NCBI GenBank assembly: GCA_003427395.1
Contig: BFEA01000178.1
Location: 1,170,022-1,203,997 of the forward strand
Reading direction: 5' to 3'
From: Chara braunii
Lineage: Eukaryota; Streptophyta; Charophyceae; Charales; Characeae
DNA: 33,976 nt
The position numbers and the translations under genes are program-made. The number at the start of each line of letters is the position of its first letter. Position 1 is the stretch's first letter. The notes beneath the pieces are model-generated. The model saw only the letters and a list, made by a program, of their open reading frames with translations. It was not told where the DNA came from and ran no database searches. Of the stretch, positions 1 through 10,322 are shown piece after piece.

Positions 1-125
1 GTAAAGCAAAAGCCCCGTGTCACTCACTCTTTCGACAAAATTTCCACTTGCCCGTAACGTGGTCCGTTCTCATCCTTCGGCTCGTTCCATGGAATTACTT
101 CTTCACTCTTGAGGACCTTCTCGGG

Positions 126-863
126 TTAGTGCAATCGTGTTAATCCGTCAGCATTCCCGTGCCTCTCATGCTTCCGATGACGAATGTCAAAGTCCATGCT
201 CTGTTGCATCGTTGCCCATCTCCCGATGATGCCTGAGTAATCCTTAGATTTCTTCAGGGTTAATAATGGCTCATGATCCGTGACCTGCATGAACTTCCGC
301 CCATACAGATGAGCTCGAAAGTGACTAATTCCCCACAAAGCCGCATAGCATTCTCCTCTCGGGGCGGCGTAATTGCGCTTGCAGGCAGGCACCGACTTAG
401 ACGCGTATTCCACCACGCATTCAAGCCCGCCTAGTCCCACCTGGGCCAAGATCGCTGAGATTGCCTCCGGCTGCCAGTCCGTGATGAGGACAAAAGGTTT
501 TTCGGGATCCGGTCTTATAAGGACCGGAGCCGAAATAAGGGTTGCCTTGAGTTTCGAAAACGCTTGATAACACTCTGGCGTCCAAATCAACGGCTGATTT
601 TTTTTCTGCAGATTCGTGAGGGGATCCGCAATAGCCGCGAAACCCTTGATAAACCTTCGGTAGTACGAGGCCAGACCCAAAAAGGCGCGAACTTGCGTGA
701 TAGTCGTGGGCACAGGCGCGTCTCTCACAACTGCCACCTTTTGCGGTTCCGGTCTAAGCCCCTGGTCTGTCACCACGTGTCCCAGGAAGGAAATGGTGGT
801 GAGAAAGAATTGGCATTTCTCCAGTGCCACTTTGAAACCGACATCCCTCAATGCATGCAGCGT
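126..863 (-). pseudogene. RT connection and RNase H domain
   Basis: The segment begins with the post-motif-C RT signature (CQFFLTTISFLGHVV) and the connection helix (VRAFLGLASYYRRFIKGFA). It continues into RNase H, with landmarks FVLITD (first acidic site), GECYAALWGISHFRAHLYGRKF (Glu site), VTDHEPL (Asp site) and NADGLTR (last Asp). All four acidic positions are present. The frame closes with TAA at 128-126, but similar sequence continues in frame to another TGA at 26-24, so this is the start of the RNase H-integrase tether rather than a true end. Confidence 0.9.
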
Positions 864-1523
864 TCATTCGATGTGCTGCATGTGCCCCTCGTGGGAACTC
901 GAATACACCAGAATATTATCCATGTACATAATCACGCAATAGTTGATGATACTCTACGCCAGACGTGTCTTCCCCACAAAGTTTTGGAAAGCCATGTTCA
1001 TGGCTCGTTGAAAGGTTGAAGGAGCATTGCAGATGCCCATTGGACATCGAACCCATTGCCAAGTACCTTCGAACAACACAAACGCCGTTTTCGGACGATC
1101 CTCCTCTCGAACAAGCAGATGATGAAACCCATGTCGAACATCAAACTTACTGAAAAATGGAGCACTCCCAATCGCATCCAACAGCTCATCAATCCAGGGA
1201 AGGGGGTACACATCTTTGATCGTGATATCATTCAACTTTCGATAATCGATACATATGTGAATCCCTCCGGCTTTTTTTGGCACGATTACCACCGGAAACG
1301 ACCAAGGTCCTATAGCGGGTTCGATCCATCCATTTGCGTCGAATTCCTTAATTCGTTGAAACGCGGCAGCCCGTTGGGCTAGCGAGTACCGATAAGGAAC
1401 GCAGCTAATGGGTGGATGATCCCCCGTAAGGATGGCATGCTCAACCACGTTCGACAGCCCAATATCGTTATCGCGCACACTTAATACCTCTACGTATCCA
1501 TTCAGGACGTTAATCAGTGATTT
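864..1523 (-). pseudogene. reverse transcriptase domain, catalytic motif damaged
   Basis: The RNA-dependent DNA polymerase of the element. It has the order expected of Ty3/gypsy RT: a VEHAI...G entry segment, WSFPVVIVPKK, then CIDYRKLND, PLPWIDELLDAIG and the motif-A aspartate in FSKFDVRHG. After these come TAFVLFEGTWQW, a PMGICNAPSTFQRAMN helix and motif C. Motif C reads YMDN in place of YMDD, so the second catalytic aspartate is lost. Stops lie at 956-954, just before motif C, and at 866-864, between RT and RNase H. The protein could not be made or be active without several changes. Confidence 0.92.
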
Positions 1524-2285
1524 TCAAAATTCCAGAGGGACGTGATCGGGCAAAGTGACAGTCAGACGATCAAGTATCTCAAGGGGCACATCGATCCAAT
1601 CAGCAGGGCGATTCCATCGGTCATGGATGCTAGAGAAAATAGAGCTGCTAGTGCGGACAGAAAATATAGTCGCAATCATCTGGGATTTAGCGGGGCTGAT
1701 CATCTCGGTCTCTTTAACTTCGGCGTCAGTCTCCGAATCAGCCGTGGTTTCTTCCACGGTTAGTCATGTTAAATCCACCATTTTCTGCATCAGGTCGGAC
1801 ACATCGTCGACGGGAGCTTCGGCTTCTTGTTTTATCAGGGCGATGGTCGCTCCTGTCGTAAGCAACGATCTTGGAGGGGACGCAGAAACATCCAGGTATT
1901 GTTTCGCCTGCTGATAGCGTGCTCGGAGCGAAAGTGTTCCCTCGTACAAGATGCGAGGGGGTTCCACGTCATCTGCCAGGTCAGATATTTGCAAGATGGG
2001 TTCTCCAAAAAGGGTCGAGGGGCTGACCTGGGTTTCCCTAGGCGAGAGCGCGCTGTCTCCCAGACTCAAGTGGAAAGTTCGGGTGGTTCTGGGGACCATC
2101 CGAAATTCCTCTGGAGTTTCGTGCTCGAAAAGTTCGACCAAGTGTTTTCATTCACTCTCACTAGGCATCTCTTCTTCGCACTCCCGTTCTTCGAATCCGC
2201 TACTGTTATCCCGGAATGAAAATTCTTCGTGATCGGGACTTTGAATCATTCCTATCCGATCAGGATTAGGATTCATTTTTACTGT
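1524..2285 (-). pseudogene. protease-RT linker of the retrotransposon
   Basis: This is in-frame coding sequence between protease and reverse transcriptase, acidic and low in complexity in places. Stops lie at 2150-2148, 1766-1764 and 1526-1524. A region of this length between protease and RT is usual in plant Ty3/gypsy elements. No domain is recognisable, so the call rests on frame continuity. Confidence 0.55.
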
Positions 2286-2693
2286 TCAGGTGGAAATCAT
2301 CAACGGAATTGTCTGAGGCTTTCCTCCTGTTTGCGTAAGCAACAACTGCTTGGAATCGAAATGCATGCGGGCACCCACCGCCGTTGCCCAAGGGAGTCCC
2401 AACAACACCGAATAGGAGTGCACATCTCTGACCAATACGTTAACGAGGACATGTACTCGTCCAACTTTCACGGCCATATTCTCAATGATTCCTATGATAT
2501 TCATTGTCTCCTCGTCAGCAGAGACGTAATGGTCCTTGCCAGATTGAGGGAGAATCGAGTTGAGTCGTCCCGTCCTTTTCACTGTATCTAATGATATAGC
2601 GACTGCAGAGGAGCCGGTATCGAGGAGGGCGTTAAAAGGTTTGCCCCATACTTCATAATCACATTCCACACTTTTCCATAACACTGGTCGAGC
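2286..2693 (-). pseudogene. retropepsin-like aspartic protease domain
   Basis: This domain would cleave the Gag-Pol polyprotein. The active-site motif ALLDTGSSAVAIS is at residues 19-31 of the segment, with the catalytic Asp intact. The second family signature, a hydrophobic VLLGLPWA with the flap region before it, follows about 65 residues later. The frame closes with TGA at 2288-2286 in continuing coding sequence. Length and motif spacing fit a Ty3/gypsy protease. Confidence 0.8.
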
Positions 2694-3257
2694 TCACATG
2701 AAATGATCTTTCTCGGTTAAAGAAATCTTAGCTACTCGCACTTCTTCAAGTTCACCAACTTCGGGTTCGGGCGGTGCAACACCCTCCGCTTCTTCTTCCT
2801 TCTTCTTTTTCAACATTCGTTGTATGCACTGGTATGTAAAGCGCTTTTGATTTTTCTAACATTGTTGCAGCAGTTTGTCATTTGCTGCTTTGGATATGGT
2901 GAGCAAATGTCCCACTAGGACCGGAATGCGAATGTCCAGTTGCTTAAGCGTTCGTAGTACATCAATTTTTCCCGTCCGAAACTGTAGTCCAGGGTTAGAT
3001 TCGCGTTCGACCCATTCAAGATCGTCCTGGGCTGGTCGGATTACTCCGATCATGCCGGCGAGATGAAGGTATTCGAGCGGATCGACCACGTCAGCAGCTT
3101 CGGAAGAAGAAGTTTCTGAGGACGATGCAACTCCCATTGAGGGGGATGGTCGCTCAGGGGCGTACGCAATGATCTCCTCGTTTCGGGCCATATCCATTAG
3201 TGCAGCCACCGGTCCTTGATTCAGAGCTACGGGTGCTGCGGCTGGTGGGGGCTGATT
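2694..3257 (-). pseudogene. gag-protease linker of the retrotransposon
   Basis: The same frame continues from a proline/alanine-rich stretch into a moderately conserved segment (VAALMDMARNEE near 3,200) and a lysine/glutamate-rich segment near 2,740-2,800. Stops lie at 2858-2856 and 2696-2694. No catalytic motif is visible. The segment is assigned only by its position between the zinc knuckle and the protease and by the unbroken frame. Confidence 0.6.
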
Positions 3258-3940
3258 TCATTTTGGTTATGGAAAGTCCCGGGCAAAATGCCCGGGTTGT
3301 TTGCAGTTGTAACACTCGATTTTCCCTGCCAGGTTAGCTGCATGAGAGAACTGCGGTGCATGTCCAGGCGCAGGCGAAGCAGGCAAAAGTGGGAACGATG
3401 CAAGGGTAGGTCGAGCAGGAGCCGGGTTGGGCTTAATTAGCATGCTCATAATCTGTTCCATTCGATCCATGTGAGCCGCCTGCAGTTGGACCGGGTTGCT
3501 CATCCATTCAGATTGTTTGGTAGTAGCTGTATGGATCATCTGTGCTAAGTGCATGTTTGTTACAGTCATAGATGTAGGGTCTTGGGAGCTTCTGGGTTTA
3601 ACAGTTGCTACCTGTTGGTTCATTGAGAGAGTCGGAGGAGAGGGAGAAGGAACTGACGGGATATCAGAGACGGCTCCTTCGGGAAGGTCATAATCAGGTC
3701 GGGGATAGAATCGTTCGACCGCTTGCAACCACGATCGTCGTTTCGCCGCTACATCCTAAATCGTGTCTGTAATATTTTCGTCTCCCTGACTGATATACTT
3801 CTTTGTATCCGTCGGATCTAACTCAAGCACTTTGGTGATGATAGCAGATAGCTGGTTCGTTTTAGGGGGGACCTTTTTCTGCAAGTTAGATTTTAGCGTC
3901 GGACTACGTAGATCATCGATGAACAAATCTCGAGCGGACT
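3258..3940 (-). pseudogene. gag: gag, C-terminal part with a CCHC zinc knuckle
   Basis: This continues gag in the frame shared with pol. A stop at 3758-3756 interrupts it. Next come a proline- and serine-rich linker, a methionine/glutamine-rich helix (HMDRMEQIMSML) and a zinc knuckle near 3,270-3,315. The knuckle reads CYNCKQPGHFARDF, so the fourth zinc ligand of the C-X2-C-X4-H-X4-C pattern is Phe instead of Cys. Stops at 3269-3267 and 3260-3258 follow directly. In an active element the knuckle binds the RNA genome; this copy would be impaired even without the stops. Confidence 0.75.
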
Positions 3941-4309
3941 TTGATCTAGCCCTGATTTGTCCAACGTAGTTTGGAATCGATCCATGAAGTCAGACAGCAA
4001 CTCCCCTGGTTCTTGCGGTCGAGTTTTGAGTACATACCAAGCGGCGTCTTCGCTGACCGTATCAAATCTGGCCAAGAACGCTTGCTTGAAGGTGTTCCAA
4101 TCTACCCATCCGTGTTTCCTAAACCAATCATGCGCTGTGTTGCGGAGCAGTAAGGTGATGACGCGGGGGAGATCTTTCGTGTTATATCCTTGAGCTTGGA
4201 CGGCTTCCAACCAAGCTTCGGGGTGGGTGTGATTAGGAAAGAAAGGAAAAGGGGCGGGAATACTAACAATCACCCTGGGGGGGGCTGCGTTACCGTCAGC
4301 CATCGGCAT
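3893..4309 (-). pseudogene. gag: gag, N-terminal capsid-like part
   Basis: This is the structural protein of the retrotransposon particle. The 138-residue frame starts at an ATG at 4309 and has the plant retrotransposon gag pattern. Near residues 30-40 is a PEAWLEAVQAQ stretch, then DWFRKHG and WNTFKQAFLARF at about residues 61-80, and then a PGELLSDFMDRFQTTL helix. The frame closes at 3893 after residues unlike the family. A good continuation (FIDDLRSPTL...) lies in the next frame from about 3,940, so a single-base loss between about 3,920 and 3,955 is likely. ATG 4309 lies about 120 bases downstream of the primer binding site, a reasonable leader length. Confidence 0.8.
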
Positions 4310-4426
4310 AGCTTGTCTAACCCCACCAGATCTTGATCCGGTTATTGGGCGATCTCGAGGAGCAGGTTGAGGACTTGTTCTACCTCTCGCCAGTTCGACT
4401 TACTATCATCAGAACCGACACGTGTC

Positions 4427-4440
4427 GGCTCCGATACCAA
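4427..4440 (-). promoter_or_regulatory. Primer binding site, initiator tRNA-Met class
   Basis: The minus strand reads TTGGTATCGGAGCC. This differs at one base from the plant initiator tRNA-Met primer site (TGGTATCAGAGCC). It lies about 120 bases upstream of the gag ATG, as expected, and marks the side of the 5' LTR (higher coordinates). The bases next to it do not show a clean CA end, so the LTR edge is uncertain. Confidence 0.65.
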
Positions 4441-5280
4441 CCTCACGCCCTTTGTTTGTCTTTCGTTCGGAGTGCTAAGGGTGTGGAAAGAAGGCCCAAA
4501 AAAAAAACAGCAAGAAAGGGTGTGCCAAGCATTTTTGAAAAATTGAATGTGGGGACACAAACAGAACTGAAATCCCCCGTGTTGGCCTGATGAAGTCAGT
4601 CGGTTGCTTTTGCGTGTCGCAGAATGCGCGCGCGGGCACGGCGCGAAAAGAGAAAAATCCAAATTCAATCCAAACAGTATTGTCGAACTTCCCACCGCGC
4701 TATAAATCTTCGTTTAGAGCGGAAGGGATTCGGTACACTCCGCGTTTCCCGTTTCCGTATCAAGTCCCGACATCGCCCGTTGGTCAGTTCCGAGTCCGAC
4801 GTGGAGGGTCTCAGCCGTGTGGCTCTTTCCTTGTGCTCGTCTTCACTCCGTATCCGGTAGTGGAAGCCCTTCGATTCGTAGCGATCGAAACGCAAACACT
4901 TATTGCACAGGGTGGAGGCCAATGGGGTGCCACTGCCGTCCACGGAATGACGATCAACTCGTTAAATGGCAACAACACTGAGTAAGGCAGGAAGTGCGTA
5001 TCGATAATGACCAACCCACGTCCACGAATCCAGAACAACGATTTCCAGGAGGGAAGTAATATTGTCCGCCGATCCATGCGACAACTTTTCGTACGTCCCA
5101 CTCGCAAACACGTATCCTTTCCTCGTTGTAAGGGAAGGGGCGTGTTGGCGAGGGAGATACCGGAGGTTGGCGCCCGATCGAGGTACGACCGTCAGTCTAC
5201 ATATCAGTCAATCAAAATGAAATGGAAAAAACTCGAGACGTCATCAAAAAGCTCAATCGGAAAAATGACTAACTAATATT
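4441..5280 (-). other. Probable 5' LTR or leader sequence of the retrotransposon
   Basis: By position to the right of the primer binding site this stretch should contain the 5' LTR. I see no second copy in the window, as the other LTR would be left of position 1, so length and ends cannot be fixed. A TATAAAT string at about 4,699 lies on the plus strand, the wrong direction for the element. The small open frames here look like chance. Confidence 0.35.
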
Positions 5281-6169
5281 TTCCTTCAGGAGAAGCATAT
5301 ACAACCTTGCAATAATCGGGTTGGAGTTTCGAGGGATCAACCCGCGACTAAGTTTCAGCAGGCCTGATCGACAAAAATCTGAGGCGCGTGGCCAATTCGA
5401 GGCTGCCCCATAGACGGTCTGCAGATGTCCTGCATTATAAGGCAGATGGCATGCGCACTGTATTCAAAACGATAGATCTAAACACTCTTGCATTCTCGAA
5501 AAAAATCCCGTTAAGTTCTGGGTCTAATCAACACAACAAACTCACATGCAAGCATTCCCATGCATACATCCACTGTAGAAGGTGCGAAAAATGACAATGG
5601 TGCATCAAAAACAAATCGGGGGATAGTACACACGCATCCACCGTTCACAAGACAAGGGGATTGAGCTCCCTTACATCTGGGGATTACCCAAGAAACTAAT
5701 GGAAGAGTTCCGGAATAAGTTCTTCGGGAAATTACGAGGATTCACTTCTATTCATAGGAGAGACAGACTCATAACACATTGTCATTCAAATCAGAGAGAG
5801 AGAGAGGGATGGGAGAGAATGACGAGAAATGTCGAGACAGAAGACACCGGAATTTGACATGGAACATTCGGCTTTACAGCCATAAACTCATACCAAAAGA
5901 AATGATCCGCAACCATGAAGGCGCATTCGCTGTAAAATTTCAATATGGCCCCGGACCAATCATCCACTCAACTCCAAGTACCGATCCTCATACCCGCACC
6001 GACGATCCCGACCGTCGCGTGCTAACTTCCGCCGCTGCGATCGTCACCATGCTGACGCAAGCTCGACACGGCTCGTGCGGATCCCATAGTCCGTCGTGGC
6101 GATCCAGCGCGCAACCGGCCAGTGTACAGTCCGCCCGACAGGACTTTTCGACTCGCACCAAAGGCATCA
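5281..6169. other. No gene recognised
   Basis: No convincing coding region, repeat array or RNA gene was seen. There is a short GA run at about 5,793-5,806. Short open frames on both strands have no family features. Confidence 0.4.
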
Positions 6170-6450
6170 CCTAGCCACTACTTACCGGAAGCTGGCTTGT
6201 GAGTGGAAAACGTAAGAGAGTTTTGTGGGCGCGCTTGCGGAATTTATAGTTGCGAAAAAGAAGACAGATGGGGGAGAAGACACAGGGGAAATCGATGTGT
6301 AAGAGGAGAAGATTCAGTGAGGGGTGCTCAAGGGAGACCATGTTGATCCTTCGGAACTCAATGTTCAGCCAATCAGATTCGTCGCACAACAGGAAGATCC
6401 TCGTGTTCAACGCGTCTGATTGGTGAGCGAGGGTAATCGGAGGATTAACC
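6170..6450 (-). promoter_or_regulatory. Minus-strand promoter-like region with TATA box, CCAAT pair and splice donor
   Basis: On the minus strand a CTATAAAT box lies at about 6,236-6,247. Upstream of it are two CCAAT boxes in opposite orientation: CCAATCAGA on plus at about 6,369 and its inverse TCTGATTGG at about 6,414. About 55 bases downstream of the TATA box is a strong donor-like GTAAGT at about 6,185. The spacing fits a Pol II promoter with a 5' UTR intron reading left. The only coding candidate downstream is a 59-codon frame (ATG near 6,167) that I do not recognise. Confidence 0.3.
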
Positions 6451-6584
6451 GGGCTTCGTGAGCCAAGGTTGAAGAGCAAGAAGGAAAGAGTGACGAAAAG
6501 CAGCGCGAGACGGGTCCAAGATTCAGATGATAAAAAAAGGAAACAAGCGCGCAAAAAGCAGAGAGAGGGAAAAACAGTTGCAAT

Positions 6585-7144
6585 AGGAGAAGAAGAGGAG
6601 GGAGAAGGGAGAGAGAAGAGAGCGCGGGGGAAGAATGACGTGGGAAATAAGGAGGAGGAAGCTTGCATGCGCAGCGCCGACAGCAACGGAAAAAGGCACC
6701 AAAACAGTAACAGTTTGCCTATGTCCTAAGCCAATTCAAAAAAAAATGAAATCACCATATCTGCGCGCGAAAGTCGACGCGGGAAATGAAAGTCCTATGC
6801 CTATCCGTATTCTCACAAAATTCCTAGAGTTTTCTCCGACGTGACCGAGAACATTCATGCAAAGAAAAAGACATGTCGGGTTCTGCTTATTCCGGAATTC
6901 CTAACTGTGGAGCCCGATTCCCAGTGCGCTCGCTACGGTGCACGTAATTTTCCCATGCATTTTCCAAATTACAAAAAGCAGAATTCCAAGAATCAATAGA
7001 ACCTCCAAAAAATGGGGGCCTAAACAAGGCTCCTGAAATCAAGAAAGGCAACGGGGGCTTTGTTGGGTTGGTATGATACAAAAAAGGGGATTGAGACAAG
7101 GGGTACGAAAGATAGCACGGGGTCGAGAAGTGGTTCGTCACACG
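6585..7144 (+). repeat. Left arm of the fold-back element
   Basis: Inverted partner of 7,177-7,733. The purine-rich outer part (6,590-6,660) pairs with the CT-rich 7,660-7,730. The inner 42 bases (7,103-7,144) are nearly identical to the right arm. Confidence 0.75.
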
Positions 7145-7176
7145 CCACCCGAAACGGCTTCCCCGTAGACAGGCCT

Positions 7177-7733
7177 CGTGTGACGAACCACTTCCCGACC
7201 CCGTGCCATCTTTTGTACCCTTTCTTTTGCTTATATCATACCAACCCCAGGAAAACCCTCTTTTGATTTCTTGCTTTCGGATGCCGCATTTTTTTTTTTT
7301 TTGAGAGTTTTTTTGACTTTTGGGTTTTATTTTTCTTTTTGCAAAGTCGGGAAATACATGGAAATTTACGTGCGCCTTAGCGAGCGCACTGGGAAATGGG
7401 CTCAGCGGTTAGGGATTCCGAGATAAGTGGAACTTCGACGTGTCCTTTTCGAGTGTGTGAATGTTCTTGAGCGCGTCGGGGAAAACTTTCGGCATCTCGC
7501 CCGGATACGAATAGGCGTAGGATTTTCTTTTTCCGCGTCGCTCTTTCGCGCGCAGGTATGGTGATTCCAATTTTGAACAAGGATAGAAGCAAGTTGTAAT
7601 TGTTTCGGTGCCTTTTTTTTTTTTTTTTTTTTTGACGGCGTCGTGCATGCAAAAACTTCCTCCCCCCTGGCCCCCTGTATCGCTCCCTCCCGCACTCCCT
7701 TTCCTTCTCCCTCCTCTTTCTCTCTCCCCGTTG
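7177..7733 (-). repeat. Right arm of the fold-back element
   Basis: Inverted partner of 6,585-7,144. It contains T runs at 7,291-7,302 and 7,612-7,633, longer than the matching A runs of the left arm. Its outer end touches the start of the direct repeat at 7,732. Confidence 0.75.
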
Positions 7734-8127
7734 TCGAGCGCATCGGTCCGGCACCGCACGCGGCAGCGCGGGACCCTCTCGGCCGCGTCACGCAGGAGTT
7801 GGACCAACCTTGCCGCGAACACACAAATGGAGCTTCCTAATGCCGCTCGGGCCGAGTGCGCCAGCCATACCTCTCGCGAGCCCCTACGACAGGATAGGGC
7901 CTACGTGAGGTACAACTTACCTCCACTTTACGGGAGCTATCACCTCCCTTCGGTGGGCGTATTCCCGCCGAGCTACCAGTCCACAGTACGAAAGCTACTC
8001 GGTTGCAATCGCAGAGGTGGACCAGCCGAGGGCATTTCTCGTTTGCTGTAGCATAGGGGGTAAGCGCGGTAATATGCCTATCGGGCCCTCATGCGAACCG
8101 ACATCTTGGGGGGCTGAAGTCTTAAGC
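7732..8127 (+). repeat. Direct repeat copy 1, possible LTR
   Basis: It begins TGTCGAGCGCATCGGTCCG and ends around CTGAAGTCTTAAGC. It matches 13,699-14,063 in the same orientation over its length, including a CTCTCGCGAGCCCCTACG block and a CCTCCCTTCGGTGGGCGTAT block. Copy 1 has about 40 extra bases near 7,975-8,010. Two direct copies starting with TG and about 5.6 kb apart suggest LTRs, but I could not find matching target-site duplications or a clear CA end. Confidence 0.6.
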
Positions 8128-9479
8128 GCAGCCCAACGTCGGTCGACTAGGACGCATCCCACACACCACGCGCACACCACTTTACGAACACAAAATAAAA
8201 CGCACACACACGCACACGAAACGACACAGCACAAACAACGCGACAACGCTCCTAGCCCCTCGGTAGTCAGCCCATTACTTTCCGATGCGAAAATCGGATA
8301 GGCATCGCGCGCGAGACTTAGCATAAAACTGCGCAGATGCAGGGCCTACTCATATCGACTCACAATGCAAATGTACGCAAGCAGTCGCAATGACGACATA
8401 CTATGTAGTACCCATACTCACGCTGTCCTCGTTAATCTCGAGGGTCGCATTCGACACTCAAGTGTTGGCTGACATGCGCCTTGAGGGTTAATCTCTCGAC
8501 GTTGGACAACCGCCATACGGGGTTGAAGACCACACACCCTTTTCTGCACCTTATGCAGAGCGGGTGATACCCAGGTCCACACCTGTGGTGGTAGTCGTCT
8601 CTCGCGGCCCTAGGGCTGAGTCCTCCCCGGGCTTGGGCGAAAGTCAAGGGGTTTGACTTTGACGGCTTCCACAGACTACAACGTCCAACCATACAAATCC
8701 CAAAAAGCAAATGATAACAGAGGGTCTTCCTTTTCACTCAAGCCCAAATCTGGTTATCCTTTGCACACGATCACTGTAAACCACGTGCATACCCGAGGCC
8801 CTTATAAATATATACATAGGTTTATTTATACAGGACGATCACTTCTTACAGTCACAGTGGGACTCCTCTTAGCCATATATGTATGTAATTGCAGGTTGTC
8901 ATATCCAAAGTCCGAACCACAAAACATACCTGCAATCACATCAAAGATTCATCCAGGAGTCCACGCACTACACGGGGTCAACTTCAACCATTCCTTGCAC
9001 TTATACCCCTCGCATTAGCCATACAAGCCTCACTCGTGCAACTCTTAAATAAATACTCAGTACTTTTGTTGGATGACCATTCAATAAAGTTCGGGTGAAA
9101 ACACAACAAAACAGTTCAATCACGAGGCTAAAGCCTTTAGGTTGAGTGGCAGGGGTGAATTGGAGTTGAATCGTAAACTGACGAATCGGCAACCGATCTG
9201 TTATCAGTGATAACAGAAGATGATCCTTGTAGGATCAGGCTGAAACTAGTCCAAGTCCAGAATCGAATGTCCAAAAAGAGGCCTGTACCATAAACCAGGT
9301 CAATGCCCAGGCTAAATCATCAGCATATGGGGGATGAACCTCCATAGCGCATTCTCACTCAAAGTTATCTGCCAACTAAGCCTAAGTCCACCTCTAAGCC
9401 AGTGTCGAAAGCAAAGGTAGACTAATGGCAGAATCTTCCCTATTCAGGGTGGATTGCCTGAATTGTCACCTGCCAAAAT

Positions 9480-9905
9480 ATAATCTAACTCCTTTAAACT
9501 AAGAAAATTTTGGGAGCGATTCCCGTAGGAAGAGTGTCTTTCCAAGATTTATATCCGCCCGAATACGAAAAACCGAAATAGTCTTAGAGTTTTCAAAGTC
9601 CAATTTTGCCTAACTCCCTGAGTTAGCAAAAATTTGGGCAGCACTCCCTTCGGAAAATAAGATTTTCCAGATTTTTACTAAGCCGTATATGAACTTTAGA
9701 CAAGTTGAACTTCAAAAAGTCAAAGTTTAACTAACTCCTTGGATTTGCAGAAATTTCGGCAGCACTTCCCATAAAGAAAGTAGCTTACCCAAATTTATAC
9801 AAAGCCAAGTATAACAAAAGATCTCAGAGAATGCGAAAATCCATCTAAGTAAAAAAAAACTTAGCTCAGAAAATGTAGGAATCGAACTAACTCCTATCGC
9901 TCTAG
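9480..9905 (+). repeat. Diverged tandem repeat, unit about 120-155 bp, about 4 copies
   Basis: Each unit starts near TAACTCC, runs through an AAATTT-GGGCAGC-type segment to an AGATTTATA-type segment, and ends in an AAAGTC(A)A-rich part. Unit starts are near 9,487, 9,612, 9,733 and 9,889. Copies are strongly diverged. Confidence 0.5.
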
Positions 9906-10010
9906 CACGTGGCGAGCAACTAAAGCAACTACCTGTCGAACTGAAACCCACGCCAAGTAGTAGCCACGTTTGTTTCTTTGTGATCCACTGTGTGCGGCAT
10001 GAGTCCAAGG

Positions 10011-10322
10011 CCGTCTAATCTTATGGACATGCCCTGCCCTCAGCGAGAATTACTCCCTCAGAATGAAACAGGAAGGGGCTGGGCCGTCCAATCTTATGGA
10101 CCTGCTCAGACCTCCTCGCTCAGAAACAAATGAAACAGAATAAACCCCAACTAAACATGGCAACCAAACCCTCTAATCTTATGGTACAAGTTCGGCCCTC
10201 GAAAAGTCAACCACAGTCAAACCCTCACAATTCAGAGCAATCAGACCGTCCAATCTTATGGAACTGGTCTGACTCTCCATGCAACACTGCGGTTAGACCG
10301 TCCAATCTTATAGAACAGGTGT
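10011..10322 (+). repeat. Five spaced copies of a CCGTCCAATCTTATGGA motif
   Basis: The 17-base motif, or a close variant, begins at about 10,011, 10,084, 10,169, 10,246 and 10,298, giving spacings of 73, 85, 77 and 52 bases. The sequence between copies is not conserved except for a loose ACxxGxTCxGAC tail. The motif includes a CCAAT core. Confidence 0.65.

Larger units (their letters stand above)
1..4440 (-). mobile_element. Ty3/gypsy LTR retrotransposon, internal region, decayed and cut by the window edge
   Basis: Reading leftwards on the minus strand the order is primer binding site, gag, CCHC knuckle, aspartic protease, reverse transcriptase and RNase H, which is Ty3/gypsy order. Integrase is not seen and would lie left of position 1. 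From about 3,940 to 1 the coding sequence stays in one reading frame, with no frameshift that I can see. That frame carries 13 stop codons, whose first bases are at 3758, 3269, 3260, 2858, 2696, 2288, 2150, 1766, 1526, 956, 866, 128 and 26. Only the first part of gag is in another frame. The element is therefore a non-functional copy. Family assignment rests on motifs and domain order and is strong; the clade within Ty3/gypsy is not determined. Confidence 0.9.
6585..7733. mobile_element. Fold-back element, about 1.15 kb, two long inverted arms
   Basis: The left arm (about 6,585-7,144) and right arm (about 7,177-7,733) are inverted copies of each other around a loop of about 32 bases centred at 7,160. 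Anchor pairs lie symmetrically: 7,103-7,144 with 7,177-7,218; 6,922-6,963 with 7,351-7,393; 6,749-6,781 with 7,534-7,566; 6,662-6,681 with 7,634-7,655. Similarity is high near the loop and lower outward. It has no coding capacity. It could be a fold-back transposon, a large MITE or an inverted duplication, and a transcript would form a long hairpin. Confidence 0.75.

Noticed and set aside
7732-8127. The direct repeat as an rRNA fragment
   Set aside because: Stem-like strings suggested a structured RNA, but it does not match 5S or conserved large rRNA segments that I know.
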